64,000 bases of DNA from Lumbricus rubellus (taxonomy: Eukaryota; Annelida; Clitellata; Crassiclitellata; Lumbricidae). The stretch lies in contig OX243811.1 of the NCBI GenBank assembly GCA_945859605.1, positions 58,814,044-58,878,043 of the forward strand, written 5' to 3'. Of this stretch, positions 11,555 through 21,117 are shown piece by piece. The notes beneath the pieces were generated by a model. It made no database searches and was not told the origin of the DNA. It worked only from the letters and a program-made list of their open reading frames with translations. Both the position numbers and the translations under genes were made by a program. Numbering within the stretch: the first letter of the stretch is position 1; every line of letters begins with the position of its first letter.

Positions 11555-11671
11555 ATATCGACGAATGCAGCATTGCCGTTTGCGATGATCGATCGAAAAA
11601 CTGCACAAATAAAATAGGAAGCTATGAATGTCAGTGCAAGCCGGGATTCAAACCTTACAGCAAAACAGTTT
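11555..11671 (+). CDS. Copy B: calcium-binding EGF exon
   Basis: It encodes DIDEC, C-T-N-K-IGSYECQC and a final half-codon T. The sixth cysteine is completed across the splice (T|gttagt to |GT), the only donor that leaves the next exon open. Confidence 0.82.
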
Positions 11672-14600
11672 GTTAGTATAAGTTTTGTTACTTTGTACCA
11701 ATTTTGTCGCAGGTTAGATTATATCAACTTGGAAAACTGTGATTCTTCTGTTTCGGACAGTTTTGTCGCAGCAGTTTTCCGCTGGGAAACAGAATAACTC
11801 AGCTGTCCCACTCTATGCACCTATCTGTCTTTCACTGAAAATACGAAATATTCCGCAATGTATCAACTCGAACCACAGTTTCAGGCTAACTCAGGTAGCA
11901 TAATAGGCCTTAATGCATCTTCAGATATTTGATGACCACAATAGGCCTAAGTTGTTTAGATGTAGGCCTAATATATTAGCGATGCTGCGAAGACAATTAA
12001 TTTATGGGAATATGGACATAATTATACACATGTGTGTGAATGCAACTATAAACATATAACATAATAATATTATGTTATATGTTTATAGTTGCATTCACAC
12101 ACATTATAGGCCTATAGGCCTATATAATTATAATTTATATGCATATATAATTATATAGCCTAAAAATTGACGCAGCGAACCAAAACGATGATTTAGGAAA
12201 TATTTGATCGCTTCTGTGTAGTTAGGCCTACTCTTGAAGAGGCGCTATAGGCCTATAAATCTCCGAATCGAATTAATGATTTTATATGTTGGCATGTAGG
12301 CCAACTACATGTAGTCGTTATCTCTCGCAATATTTCATCATCATTTATAAATTGCTGCGCTATTGATATTGAGAGATACGACGAAGGATAGCTTTGGGAA
12401 AGACGGCAGCGAAGGGGCTGGAGAAAATATGGAAGGATAAACACGTGAGCCTAATGACGAAGACAAGAATTGTAAAGGCAATGATATTCCCAGTGGTGCT
12501 GTATGGATGTGAAACGTGGACAAAAACAAAGGCCTTAGAAAGGAAAATCGATGCTTGCGAAATGTGGATATGGAGGAAGGTATTAAGAACTTCGTGGATT
12601 GAAAAAAGAACAAATGAATTCGTATTACAAGAGATCGGACAGTCAAGAGGGAATATGTCATTGGGACAGAGAGCGGCAAGGCAGAAAATGGCGTTCTTTG
12701 GACATGTGATGCGAGCAAACGGCTTGGAAAAGGAGATGATGTTGGCCTGCGGAGAGGGAAAAAGGAAGAGAGGACGCCCAAGAAGAAGGTGGATGGAAGA
12801 AATACACGAGAGAACAAAGATGAAACTGGAGGAATTGAGAGACGCGACGGAAGATCGTAACACATGGAGAAGGTTTATCACAGCGGTCGCTAAGGTTCCA
12901 AGAATCGACGGCACAAGGTGACAAGGTGCGCTATTGATATATAATTTAATAACGAAATAATAATATTATGATAAAATATTCCAGGTATTCCCTCTGATCC
13001 ATGCAATGGATTTCCGGTGTTTAATTCGAATTTCTGCAATCAACAAGGTAACGAATTGAAAAGACGGACGCTATTATTAGGCGTAAGATACAATGTGATG
13101 ACATAAAATGCATAGGTGAAATAAATGTTAATTAAATTTTGCAGAACCTTTTCTGCTCGTGCTTTCCTTATGACGCTATTATGAGCTGATTCAGCCTAGA
13201 TTAAAACCCTGTAGTGCATTGTCAACCTAACAAAATGCTCTTACATGATCATAACAGGAGGATAAGCGCAATTGCAATAATATAGAAACGGTGATAGCAG
13301 TTGTGGTGAACATTTAAATTTAACGAAGTCTGTTGAATGCATGCATGGAATTTTTATTTCCTACCACGTCCTTTGGTAGGCAATACACACAGTTAGCTTA
13401 GACAGGGTCAAACTTATGTGAACTTAATTTTCGATTAGCCAACATAAAGAAATTATAGAGCCTACGTGGATAGATTTGGCGCATATTCCAAAGTTTTGGT
13501 GATCTGCCAATTTCTTTCACGCGGTGTTATCAGAGGAGATAAACAAGATGATAAGAGTTGATAAACAAAATGGATATAGGCTAATTATTTCAGTTGTTCC
13601 TGTTGGAGTTGCAATCGGTGCCGCCGTTGGAGCAGCTTTTGGATCTGCTTTTCTCGTCATCATTATCGGCATTGGAATCTTTATGTGGAGGTAAGAACGT
13701 CATTGATTTCTCTTTTTATACAGATGTACAATCTGCCTTGCCTAAACATCCAATTCGTAATGGTCAATAGTATAATTATATCACGAATAATTGAATATCA
13801 TCTATATTATAAGGCGAAGTCAAATTCTGTGTGTCTGTCGCGTTGGGCGCAAAACTCTCGCGGTTAAAGGCTTTTACTCTAATATGTCTAATTCGCGAAA
13901 TTATTTTTAAAACATTTGTATGCGAATCTGGAATTCAACGTGACTATAATTGGCAGCCGCAGCTCTCAATTCACTTTAAAACCGGAGTTATAGACATTTT
14001 AAAAGTCGATGTGGTAGTTAGCGCCTATACATATATTTTAAGAAACGATTTAAGCTTGCGCCGCCATTATTTAGCAAACGGCTGCATGACGTCATCCTGA
14101 CGCTCACAGTATTAATCAAATTATTAATAGGCGCTCCCCAGTGCATAAGCCATAGGCCCTATACTATAGAATAGAGAACGGAGAATGTTAATGCGGGTGT
14201 GTGTGCGTTTGTCCATAATTATACGTAGGCCCTATATAGTTTCACAGCTATTGATCACCCGAACGACCCAGTGAAGGGTTGGTAAATCTAGCTAACCACG
14301 GAGACCTGCGTGGGGGCGATATTCGCGCAGTTTCGGAGTTTTACACATCAAACCCTATGCAGTTAGAGATAGAATGCGACCAGGGCCATCACGCCCACAG
14401 TCAGCATGCACACCCCGCCCCGCAGGGGCGAGTCGGGTTTAGTTGTGGAAGGGTTCCCCAGAAGTGTGCAAGGGCTAACCAAAATGTTCCGGACAACGCC
14501 TGCTACATTAGAGGGTTGGAGTCTATGTGGGGCCGGGTAAGAGTGCGGATGGGGATGGGATGGGCCGTGGGTGATGCGGGGTAAGAGCGGTGAGCGATGT

Positions 14601-15758
14601 ATGGATGCGGAAGGGGTGGAACGAGGGCTGGGGTGGGAGCGGCGAGCAGGGTGGAAGCGGTGAGCAGGGTGGGAGCGAAGCGGGGCGGTGTATGGGTGCG
14701 GAAGGGGGTGGGAACGGGGGAGGGGTGAGCAGGGTGGGAGCGGTAAGCAGGGTGGGAGCGGGGTAGCGTGGAAGGAAGGGGAAACCCTAAGTTCCCCGGG
14801 CAACGCCGGGTATCACATCTAGTTGAATATAAGTACAAATCTAAGACACACATCAACTCACGTGAATTAAACTACGCCGTGTAATTGCATCAAATAAACT
14901 ATAGCGCGAGATTGCGCTAAATAAGATACAATGTGCCTAACTTAAGAATAGCGCTTCCGAAAAATGGAATTTACCATTAAAAAATAATTGCATGTGAGCA
15001 TCATTCATTTAAGCATGCTCTTTATGCAGATAGATGGCGTTGACGTGCAATAATACGGTATTAATATCGCCTATACATGTAGATTAGGCCTATTATAGAA
15101 TGGAATAGAAAAACATCATCTTAGTGAAATCTTACTGTAACTGAAAACATCATCGTCGTATACCTTAACGTCATGGAGGTTTGTTCTATCTAATCTTCAG
15201 GTGAGCATTCAACGCATTGAATGTTGTACACGTGGACAACCAATGTCATGTTTATAATTGCTATGTTTTGTCTTGTTTAGACGAAGACAACAGCGAAAGA
15301 GAAACACGGAAGGCAAGAACTACTTCCGAAATACTCTTCCACATTAAGCTGTGTTTTGCTAAATATAAATCAGGTTTTGCCTGCATTTGTTTTGCTGCAT
15401 GTTGTCTTAAGTTCGCCCCATTCTGTCTCTTTCAAATAATTATTCTAAGTCTTTTCGTTTTTCTGTCTCCAGTTCTCGCGAGATCGCAATAAAAGTCCCA
15501 TAAGCCTATTCTCTCAATTATTTTATCGCAGTATACTTGTAACAATCAGATAAGCAATGAATTCATATGGTTTTAGATTCCAGTGAAAACCGGCATGCAG
15601 CACAGCCAGATGTAGGCCTACATTTGGATAATACAGTTTCGAATATGACCTATGAAAGAAGCAGACACAGGATGATTCTCTATACACGGACCTCACCAGC
15701 ACTCAATTACCAACAAAGTGAAAAATTGAAATTGGGAAAAAATCTTAAACTCATTTGG

Positions 15759-15761
<3 letters not shown>
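11555..15761 (+). CDS. Copy B: 3' half of a WSC/EGF-family receptor
   Basis: Spliced partial gene, join(<11555..11671, 12985..13047, 13594..13690, 15281..15312, 15577..15761), phases consistent. It encodes a calcium-binding EGF, a short two-cysteine linker exon not present in A or C, a glycine-zipper transmembrane helix, the shared RRRQQ basic exon, and a tail unlike the others. The juxtamembrane donor is GC (GAAG|gcaag). Signal, WSC and upstream EGF exons should lie in the gap at 11352-11551. Introns contain a LINE fragment (12370-12926) and a Helitron (13801-14822). The tail tyrosines sit in YERS, YTRT and YQQS, so there is no YxxL. The final exon is the least certain part. Confidence 0.75.
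12031..12103. repeat. Perfect 35-bp inverted repeat with 3-base loop
   Basis: 12031-12065 and 12069-12103 are exact reverse complements around AAT. It could be a foldback element, a hairpin RNA source or a cruciform-prone site. Confidence 0.9.
12370..12926 (+). mobile_element. 5'-truncated LINE with 14-bp target duplication
   Basis: The open frame to 12921 encodes the C-terminal region of a non-LTR polyprotein: LYGCETWT, FFGHVMRANG, KRKRGRPRRRW and DRNTWRRF. The direct repeat TGCGCTATTGATAT flanks it at 12356-12369 and 12927-12940. The 3' end is a short AAGGTGACAAGG instead of poly(A). The frame is undamaged, so the insertion looks recent. It lies in the first intron of copy B. Confidence 0.88.
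12985..13047 (+). CDS. Copy B: linker exon
   Basis: A 63-base phase 1-1 exon with clean splice sites (ttccag|gt and AAG|gtaacg) and two cysteines (DPCN and NFCN). Copies A and C have no equivalent, so it may be optional. Confidence 0.6.
13594..13690 (+). CDS. Copy B: transmembrane helix with glycine zipper
   Basis: A hydrophobic helix with four glycines spaced by four (GVAIGAAVGAAFG), ending IFMWR. Acceptor tttcag|tt and donor GGAG|gtaag. Confidence 0.85.
13801..14822 (+). mobile_element. Nonautonomous Helitron
   Basis: Starts TCTATATTATAAGGCGAAG after a host A (13800). Ends with a CCCGGGCAACGCCGGG hairpin, then ATCACATCTAG, before a host T (14823). These are the Helitron hallmarks: A|TC start, hairpin, CTAG|T end, no target duplication. 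The interior holds a G-rich minisatellite (about 14575-14770, unit near GCAGGGTGGGAGCGGTGA) and no replicase. It lies between the transmembrane and juxtamembrane exons of copy B. Confidence 0.75.
15281..15312 (+). CDS. Copy B: basic juxtamembrane exon, GC donor
   Basis: 32 bases encoding RRRQQRKRNTE. Donor GAAG|gcaag is a GC splice site with otherwise good consensus. Confidence 0.8.
15577..15761 (+). CDS. Copy B: cytoplasmic tail exon
   Basis: After acceptor ttttag|at it encodes 61 residues starting D-S-S-E in the same phase as the other tails, then a stop. Three tyrosines (YERS, YTRT, YQQS). No clear similarity to the tails of A or C beyond the first Asp. Confidence 0.6.

Positions 15762-15762
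<1 letters not shown>

Positions 15763-15799
<37 letters not shown>
15763..15799. repeat. (AG)n microsatellite
   Basis: Begins next to the stop codon of copy B. Confidence 0.95.
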
Positions 15800-15804
<5 letters not shown>

Positions 15805-16181
15805 TTACGGAAATCTTCAGCAAGTGTAAAGTAAATTATAGCGTGAACTAACATGAAGACGGATTTTTTTTCTTCTGATCGAGGCTACACCATAACTCAA
15901 CGTCATAAACAGACTATACTTAAGTAGGCCCTAAAGTGTATTATAAATTATAGCCTATCATCTCATCCAACTAATCAATTCAGTTAAACCTGGCCACTTT
16001 CATGTAAACTCGACCAGAAGTGTGCCAGGTAGGCTACAACGCGCTGACTAAATTTGACTTTTCGGTTTATCAGTGAAACTGGACACCTTGTTGGGTAAAC
16101 TTGGACAATAATTTGCTTACCCTAGCCTACGACCTTATTTTGTTAGAGTGTGACAATCGATAAATTGAACGACTTTCATGA

Positions 16182-16187
16182 AATAAA
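16182..16187 (+). terminator. Possible poly(A) signal of copy B
   Basis: AATAAA about 420 bases after the stop. Confidence 0.3.
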
Positions 16188-16282
16188 GATCTGTGACAAA
16201 TATAACTGTAAGATAACATTGAACGTTGATAATAACTTAAGTAAAAATATCAAGCACTTTGTTCTAATTGTAATCGTACATT

Positions 16283-16323
16283 TATATAGCGCCCCTTCAA
16301 GAGAACTCCTCAAAGGCGCCTGA
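16283..16323. repeat. Short TATAGCGCC repeat fragment
   Basis: ATTTATATAGCGCCCCTTCAAG followed by AAAGGCGCC. Similar short pieces occur at 7274, 12229, 19590, 36404, 44231 and 44890. It is probably a 3' fragment of the SINE or a related element. Confidence 0.6.
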
Positions 16324-16998
16324 CCTGACACCAAACCACATGTCAGTAGGCTGGGCTTACCAACAATTAGGCCTATTGAAAAATTGCACTTCGGGGCCTA
16401 GGCTAATAAATGTTCAATCGCCACAGTCCGCCTCTGCATTCGTTCCAGCGATTGCAACAGTCTTGCAACCGTTGACAGAATTGCATTTAGGCATAATAAG
16501 CGGAATTTGCAGGAACTTTATTAAGCAACATGCTGTAGGCTGTAGCAACGTTAGTGTCCTGGGCTAGGCCTAATTATGGGGCCTAACAGAAGACTTATGA
16601 ATCAGACCAGCCTCAAAACGTAACTGCAAAGACAGCATGCTTAGTCAATTGTAGCACGAATTCTATTTTAAGCTCGTGAATTTTTGCATCTCTGACTCAG
16701 AAATAAAAGTTTTTCAAACTCTGGCCACTTGTGCGTAGACCAGTGATTTTCAACCGGGGTTCCTTCGCGGCAGTTTGGTAGCAAACATTATGTCACCAAC
16801 TGAAAACACAAAAGTATTAGCGATGAGTAGTTTCTTACACAACTTTCAGTCATTCTTGCTTAAGAAAACATTATGCAGGCCTACTGCTCTTTCCTACAAT
16901 AGATCATTGCTAAACTTGTTAATCGGAAAGCATACGCATCAAATGGGAATTTTACAGGCGTGCAAGCTTATGGATGCCTAATTGTCTATGCTTCCAAC
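16324..16998. other. Intergenic, nothing recognised
   Basis: Several short ORFs without known motifs. 16991-16998 is the target duplication CTTCCAAC of the next element. Confidence 0.6.
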
Positions 16999-17382
16999 CA
17001 GGCCCGGCCCTAGGGTTTGCGGGGCCCAAGGCAGCAGGTGTCCAAGGAAAAACTTTACGAAGTTAACTTTTTTAATACAGCATTGGCACTAGCCTGCCAT
17101 ACTATGCAGGCCTAATTAAGTAATGCAAACTCAGGGGCGTTCTCATATAGGGACATGAGGGGCACTTACCCTTCTAGAAATGTAGGCCTATACAGTGGCG
17201 GCGCCAGGGGGGGGGGCTAGGGGGGCTAAGCCCCCCTAAACGTGGCTCAGCCCCCCCAAACGAAAAAGCCGAAAATGTCTATAACGCTTTCTTCGCAATA
17301 AGGAAACTAGAGACAACAACCAACGGCACTGAAATCAACTATGTTATTTTTAGCGAAATTCTAAATTGTCCTGGTGGATCTA

Positions 17383-17785
17383 GCCCTTCCCCTCCAGCCC
17401 GGATTCAGAACAATCCGGACCTCAGCCCCTTCCTCCCGCTAGTTCGGACTTTCAGCCCACTGCATCCTCCAGACTGCTCCGGACCACAGCCCTCTTCGTC
17501 CCGCTAGTTCGGATTTTCAGCCCCTTCCATTCTTCAGACCGGTCCTGACCCCAGCCTTTCCGTCTCGCCAGTTCGGACTTTCAGCCCCTTCCATCCTCCA
17601 AACCGGTCCTGACCTCAGCCCCTCCGTCTCGCCAATTCTGACTTTCAGCCCCTTCCATTCTCCAGACCGGTCCAAACCTCAGCCCCCTTTCTCCCGCCAG
17701 TTCGAAATTCCAGCCCCTTTACTCCTACAGATCGGTCCGGACCTGAGCCTCCTTCATCCCGCCAGTTCGGAATTCCAGCCCCCAG
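17383..17785. repeat. Tandem repeat of about 62 bp
   Basis: About six diverged units containing CCGCTAGTTCGGACTTTCAG and CCAGACCGGTCC, inside the second-level element. Confidence 0.85.
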
Positions 17786-17886
17786 CTAGTCCTATACAAT
17801 CACATACGAAATGGGGTTTCAATTAGCAGCAGCACTCATGGGGAGACTTGGGGAAATGCCATGGGGATGTTCCACAAGTTTGTAGT

Positions 17887-18635
17887 CAAGCCCGACCCTA
17901 GGGTGTGAGGGGCCAAATGCAGCCAGCGATTCTCTGAAAAGGGTTCTCAAGCATAGCATTTGCGAAGTTGATTTCCTGCCAATAAGGCACTGTAAGCTTA
18001 CACCATATAGGCTTTAATATTCTAGAAAACTCGAATTCTACCGGTAGGCATAGCCCAGGGCTGAAAGCGGTTTGGGAAAGTTGCCGGGTCTGACTGTGGC
18101 GGACGAACCGAAGCCTTTGAGCCGAAAATTTTCTGACGATCTTTTTTGGTCATTCGCCCAAAATTGTACAAATTTCACCCATTTTTGGTACCTGACGACC
18201 TTTTTTAGTCATTTGCTCATAAAATTTCAAAATCATACCATTTTTACCTATTTATTGTAGCCTATCTGACGACCTGGTTTTTTAGTTGTTTTCCCAAAAA
18301 TTGTTAAACTCGCTTCCCGACTGATACCCGGCACCAGCAGGTTACGAAAATCAATGCCGGGTCGCAAACCCTCACTTTCAGTCCAGACCTAGCCTGCATG
18401 TACCGTAGGCTACACTAGTAGTTGTGACTCGCTTTATTTGCAGACTCGCTCTTTCGGAGTCTTTCCCAACACACCCAATCACTTTCATTTGGCAAAATGA
18501 CCTCAGTAGGCTATTAATTAATTAAAGCTGCCAATATCATCACAGTAAAAAATTAAGGTGAGTAGCGCGAGGACCTGAAAGCCCAGGACCCACGGCGGCT
18601 GCAGACTCGTTCGCCTTGCCCTAATGCCGGGCCTG
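17887..18635. mobile_element. hAT-like element, third level of the nest
   Basis: Starts CAAGCCCGACCCTAGGG and ends GCCCTAATGCCGGGCCTG, the same family as the outermost element. Flanks TTTGTAGT and TTTGTGGT match at 7 of 8 bases. Confidence 0.78.
18056..18386. mobile_element. MITE, innermost level of the nest
   Basis: Ends CAGGGCTGAAAG and CTTTCAGTCCAG. Flanking octamers GCATAGCC and ACCTAGCC match at 6 of 8. The interior repeats TCTGACGA(T/C)CTTTTTT, the core also found in unrelated MITEs here. Confidence 0.6.
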
Positions 18636-19701
18636 TTTGTGGTTGGGGGACGGAGCCTTGGAGATGCTTAAGTGTAGGCCAACCCAAATATTTCATAAAT
18701 ATTTCGGATATATCATTATAAATTGCTACATGTACAGTGTTATCCATTGTTTATCAATGATGGGCAATTTTGTTAAGACGACATCTTAAAATGCTACCCT
18801 TGCAGTGAGTAAATTAAAAACTTTAAGCGTGGTGGAGACATATTTTATTGAACTCTAAACCAGGTCTTTCAGCAATGAAATTATGAGAAATTATTGAGAT
18901 AACAGCTTCAAATGTTACCTTTACAGTTTGGAGATTTAAAAATTTAAACAACAGAAGGGGCACTTTCTGAAGTCACAAACCACGACTATCAGCACTAAGA
19001 TTATGAGGTATTTATATAAAATGGGGAGCGGGTATTTATTGAACTCCTAAACCATGTCTTTCAACAATGAAAATTATGAGAGATTCTGCTGCGATGACAG
19101 TTCAAAATAATACCATTACAGTAGGCCTACTGTCAGGAAATTTGACAGATTTAAGCAATTGGAGGAGACACTTTTGAAGTCGTATCAGCACTGAACTGAC
19201 GAGTATTTTCGCTATAATGACAGTCAAAAATGCTACCATTGCAGCATGGAAATAAAACGAGCCATTTTGATAATGGGGGAGGAGCATATCTCCTCCCTCA
19301 AAACTCATCTCTCTGCTAGTGGCTCAACACTAGCAGAGGGATGAGTCTGCTGTCCTGGCTCGCAAAGCCCTTCGCTCTGCCTCTAGCGGTAAGCTTTTGG
19401 TCCCACGTGTTGAAACATCAACTTGTCAGCGTCATGCTTTCTCAGCTGTAGGTCCTTCTATCTAGATTAGTCTCCCTGCAGATGCAGATGCGCTTGCTAC
19501 CTAGGGTTGACTTGTCAGTGTTCTACAAGCCCCTTAACACTTTTTTGTTTCACCGTGGTTGGACTGGGAGCTCTTCTGAGTGGATTTCTTGAAGAGGCGT
19601 CATATAAATTCTTGAAATGAATGAATGAATGACTAAGCAATGGTTGCAAATTACACAAAAGTATAGGGTAAACCTTCACAGAATAAGTTTTTAAAATGAG
19701 G

Positions 19702-19763
19702 AAAACCCACTACATATGACATGCTCCTAACCCTATAGGAGCATGTCATATGTAGTGGGTTTT
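19702..19763. repeat. Perfect 28-bp inverted repeat with 6-base loop
   Basis: 19702-19729 and 19736-19763 are exact reverse complements, inside the second-level hAT element. Confidence 0.9.
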
Positions 19764-21117
19764 TCCTATGTATACAGTAGGCCTACCCACATGACAGTAT
19801 ACTTATAAACTTGTTAGGCTATAGGCTTAAACTTTTAACTTTTGTGATTATAATAGCCTAAAGATTAAGCCCATTTTAATTTCTAAGCCCATTTCTTTTA
19901 CAATAGTATTTTGACATTCTTATACTGGTAGTCTGCGACTCTGCAAAACGACTTCTTATTGAAGTTTTCATGATTTTATCGTTCATATATAGCTGGCAAA
20001 AAGAGCATAAAAATGGTTCCAGTTGAGGTCAACAGAGCCAAAAATGCGTTGGCGGCTGGGGCTCCGCCCCAGACCCCGCTGGGGGAGCTTACGACGCTCC
20101 CCCAGACCCCTAGTCGGTATGGGCTTCGTGCCTTCGGCACTCGCAACTTGGCGCCTTCGGCGCTTCGCAAAAAAATTTAAGTTGGGCTTAGGGCTTCAGC
20201 CCCCCCAAAACCTGAAATCCTGGCGCCGCCACTGGGCCTATATATTATACACCTATTTTTAACAACAGAGTTTTACCTTTGACAAATTTCTTTGCACCAA
20301 AGCACTAATGATGCTAATGATTCCCATAGTGCAACGAAAAAATCATATAATAGACACCTCTGTGAAATATCCATTTTACTAATATCCTGTTTTGCATTAT
20401 TTTTCACACTTTTGCGCTTTTCTGCAGGCGCCCATGAGCAAAATTTAAGTTATAATGAACGCCAAACGCAAACAACACAAGAATTCTTAATAATTATTAT
20501 CAATGTTGTATCGTATGAACTGTTTGAATGCTGTAGCCTATTAGCAATATTCATTTACCGGTACTATGAAAGCAAGCAATAATTAGGCCCATGTTTATTG
20601 TAAATATTTGAATATCTAACATCTAATCATCTAAAATAGGATGCCAAAAATTGAATAGCTTTTAAATGTTAGCCTCTGCGAAATCTGAAATGATTAATTA
20701 TAGCCTAGTAAACCATTCTTAAAGTAGACCTAACTAGGTCTGTTGTTGATTGCATGGAAGCTTTGATAAGTTTTATCCATATGTTTATATCATGATTCCC
20801 ACTTTATATTTTCTGTCAAAATTGTGGTATCTTTTTGTTAGCATCGGCCTATCCCTTAAAAAAATTATTATATAACAGAATAAATTATAATTGAAGAAAC
20901 AGTCAGATTGGTAAACAATTCCAAAATCACCTATCACATTCACGCGGCAAATTGATTGCAAGCATAATAAATTATGGTTGATTTGCAGCGTAGCCTGACC
21001 ATTGTAAATCTCAACAAAGTAAGAAAATTTTATAGTCAGCAGCGCGGGGCCCTGGAAGCGCGGGGCCCTAGGTGGCTGCCTCGCTCGCCTTGCCCTAAGG
21101 CCGGGCCTGCTTCCAAC

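Larger units (their letters stand above)
17193..20234. mobile_element. hAT-like element, second level of the nest
   Basis: Ends CAGTGGCGGCGCCAGG and CCTGGCGCCGCCACTG, target duplication GGCCTATA at 17185-17192 and 20235-20242. The interior has degenerate tandem units of roughly 120 bases (about 18780-19320) and a right-end block (20056-20110, GGCTCCGCCCCAGACCCCGC) shared with 38782-40863. Confidence 0.87.
16999..21109. mobile_element. hAT-like element, outermost of a four-level nest
   Basis: The ends are CAGGCCCGGCCCTAGGG and the reverse complement of CAGGCCCGGCCTTAGGG. The target duplication CTTCCAAC lies at 16991-16998 and 21110-21117. Subtracting the nested insertion leaves about 1.07 kb without a transposase. 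Relatives: 17887-18635 and 52918-53774. Confidence 0.85.

Noticed and set aside
12341..12924. Several long minus-strand ORFs
   Set aside because: Antisense shadows of the open LINE frame on the + strand.
14363..14856. Pro/His/Ser-rich minus-strand ORFs
   Set aside because: They cover the G-rich minisatellite inside the Helitron.
20023..20262. Arg-rich ORF
   Set aside because: Lies in the GGCTCCGCCCCAGACCCC block at the right end of a hAT element; the same block is in 38782-40863.
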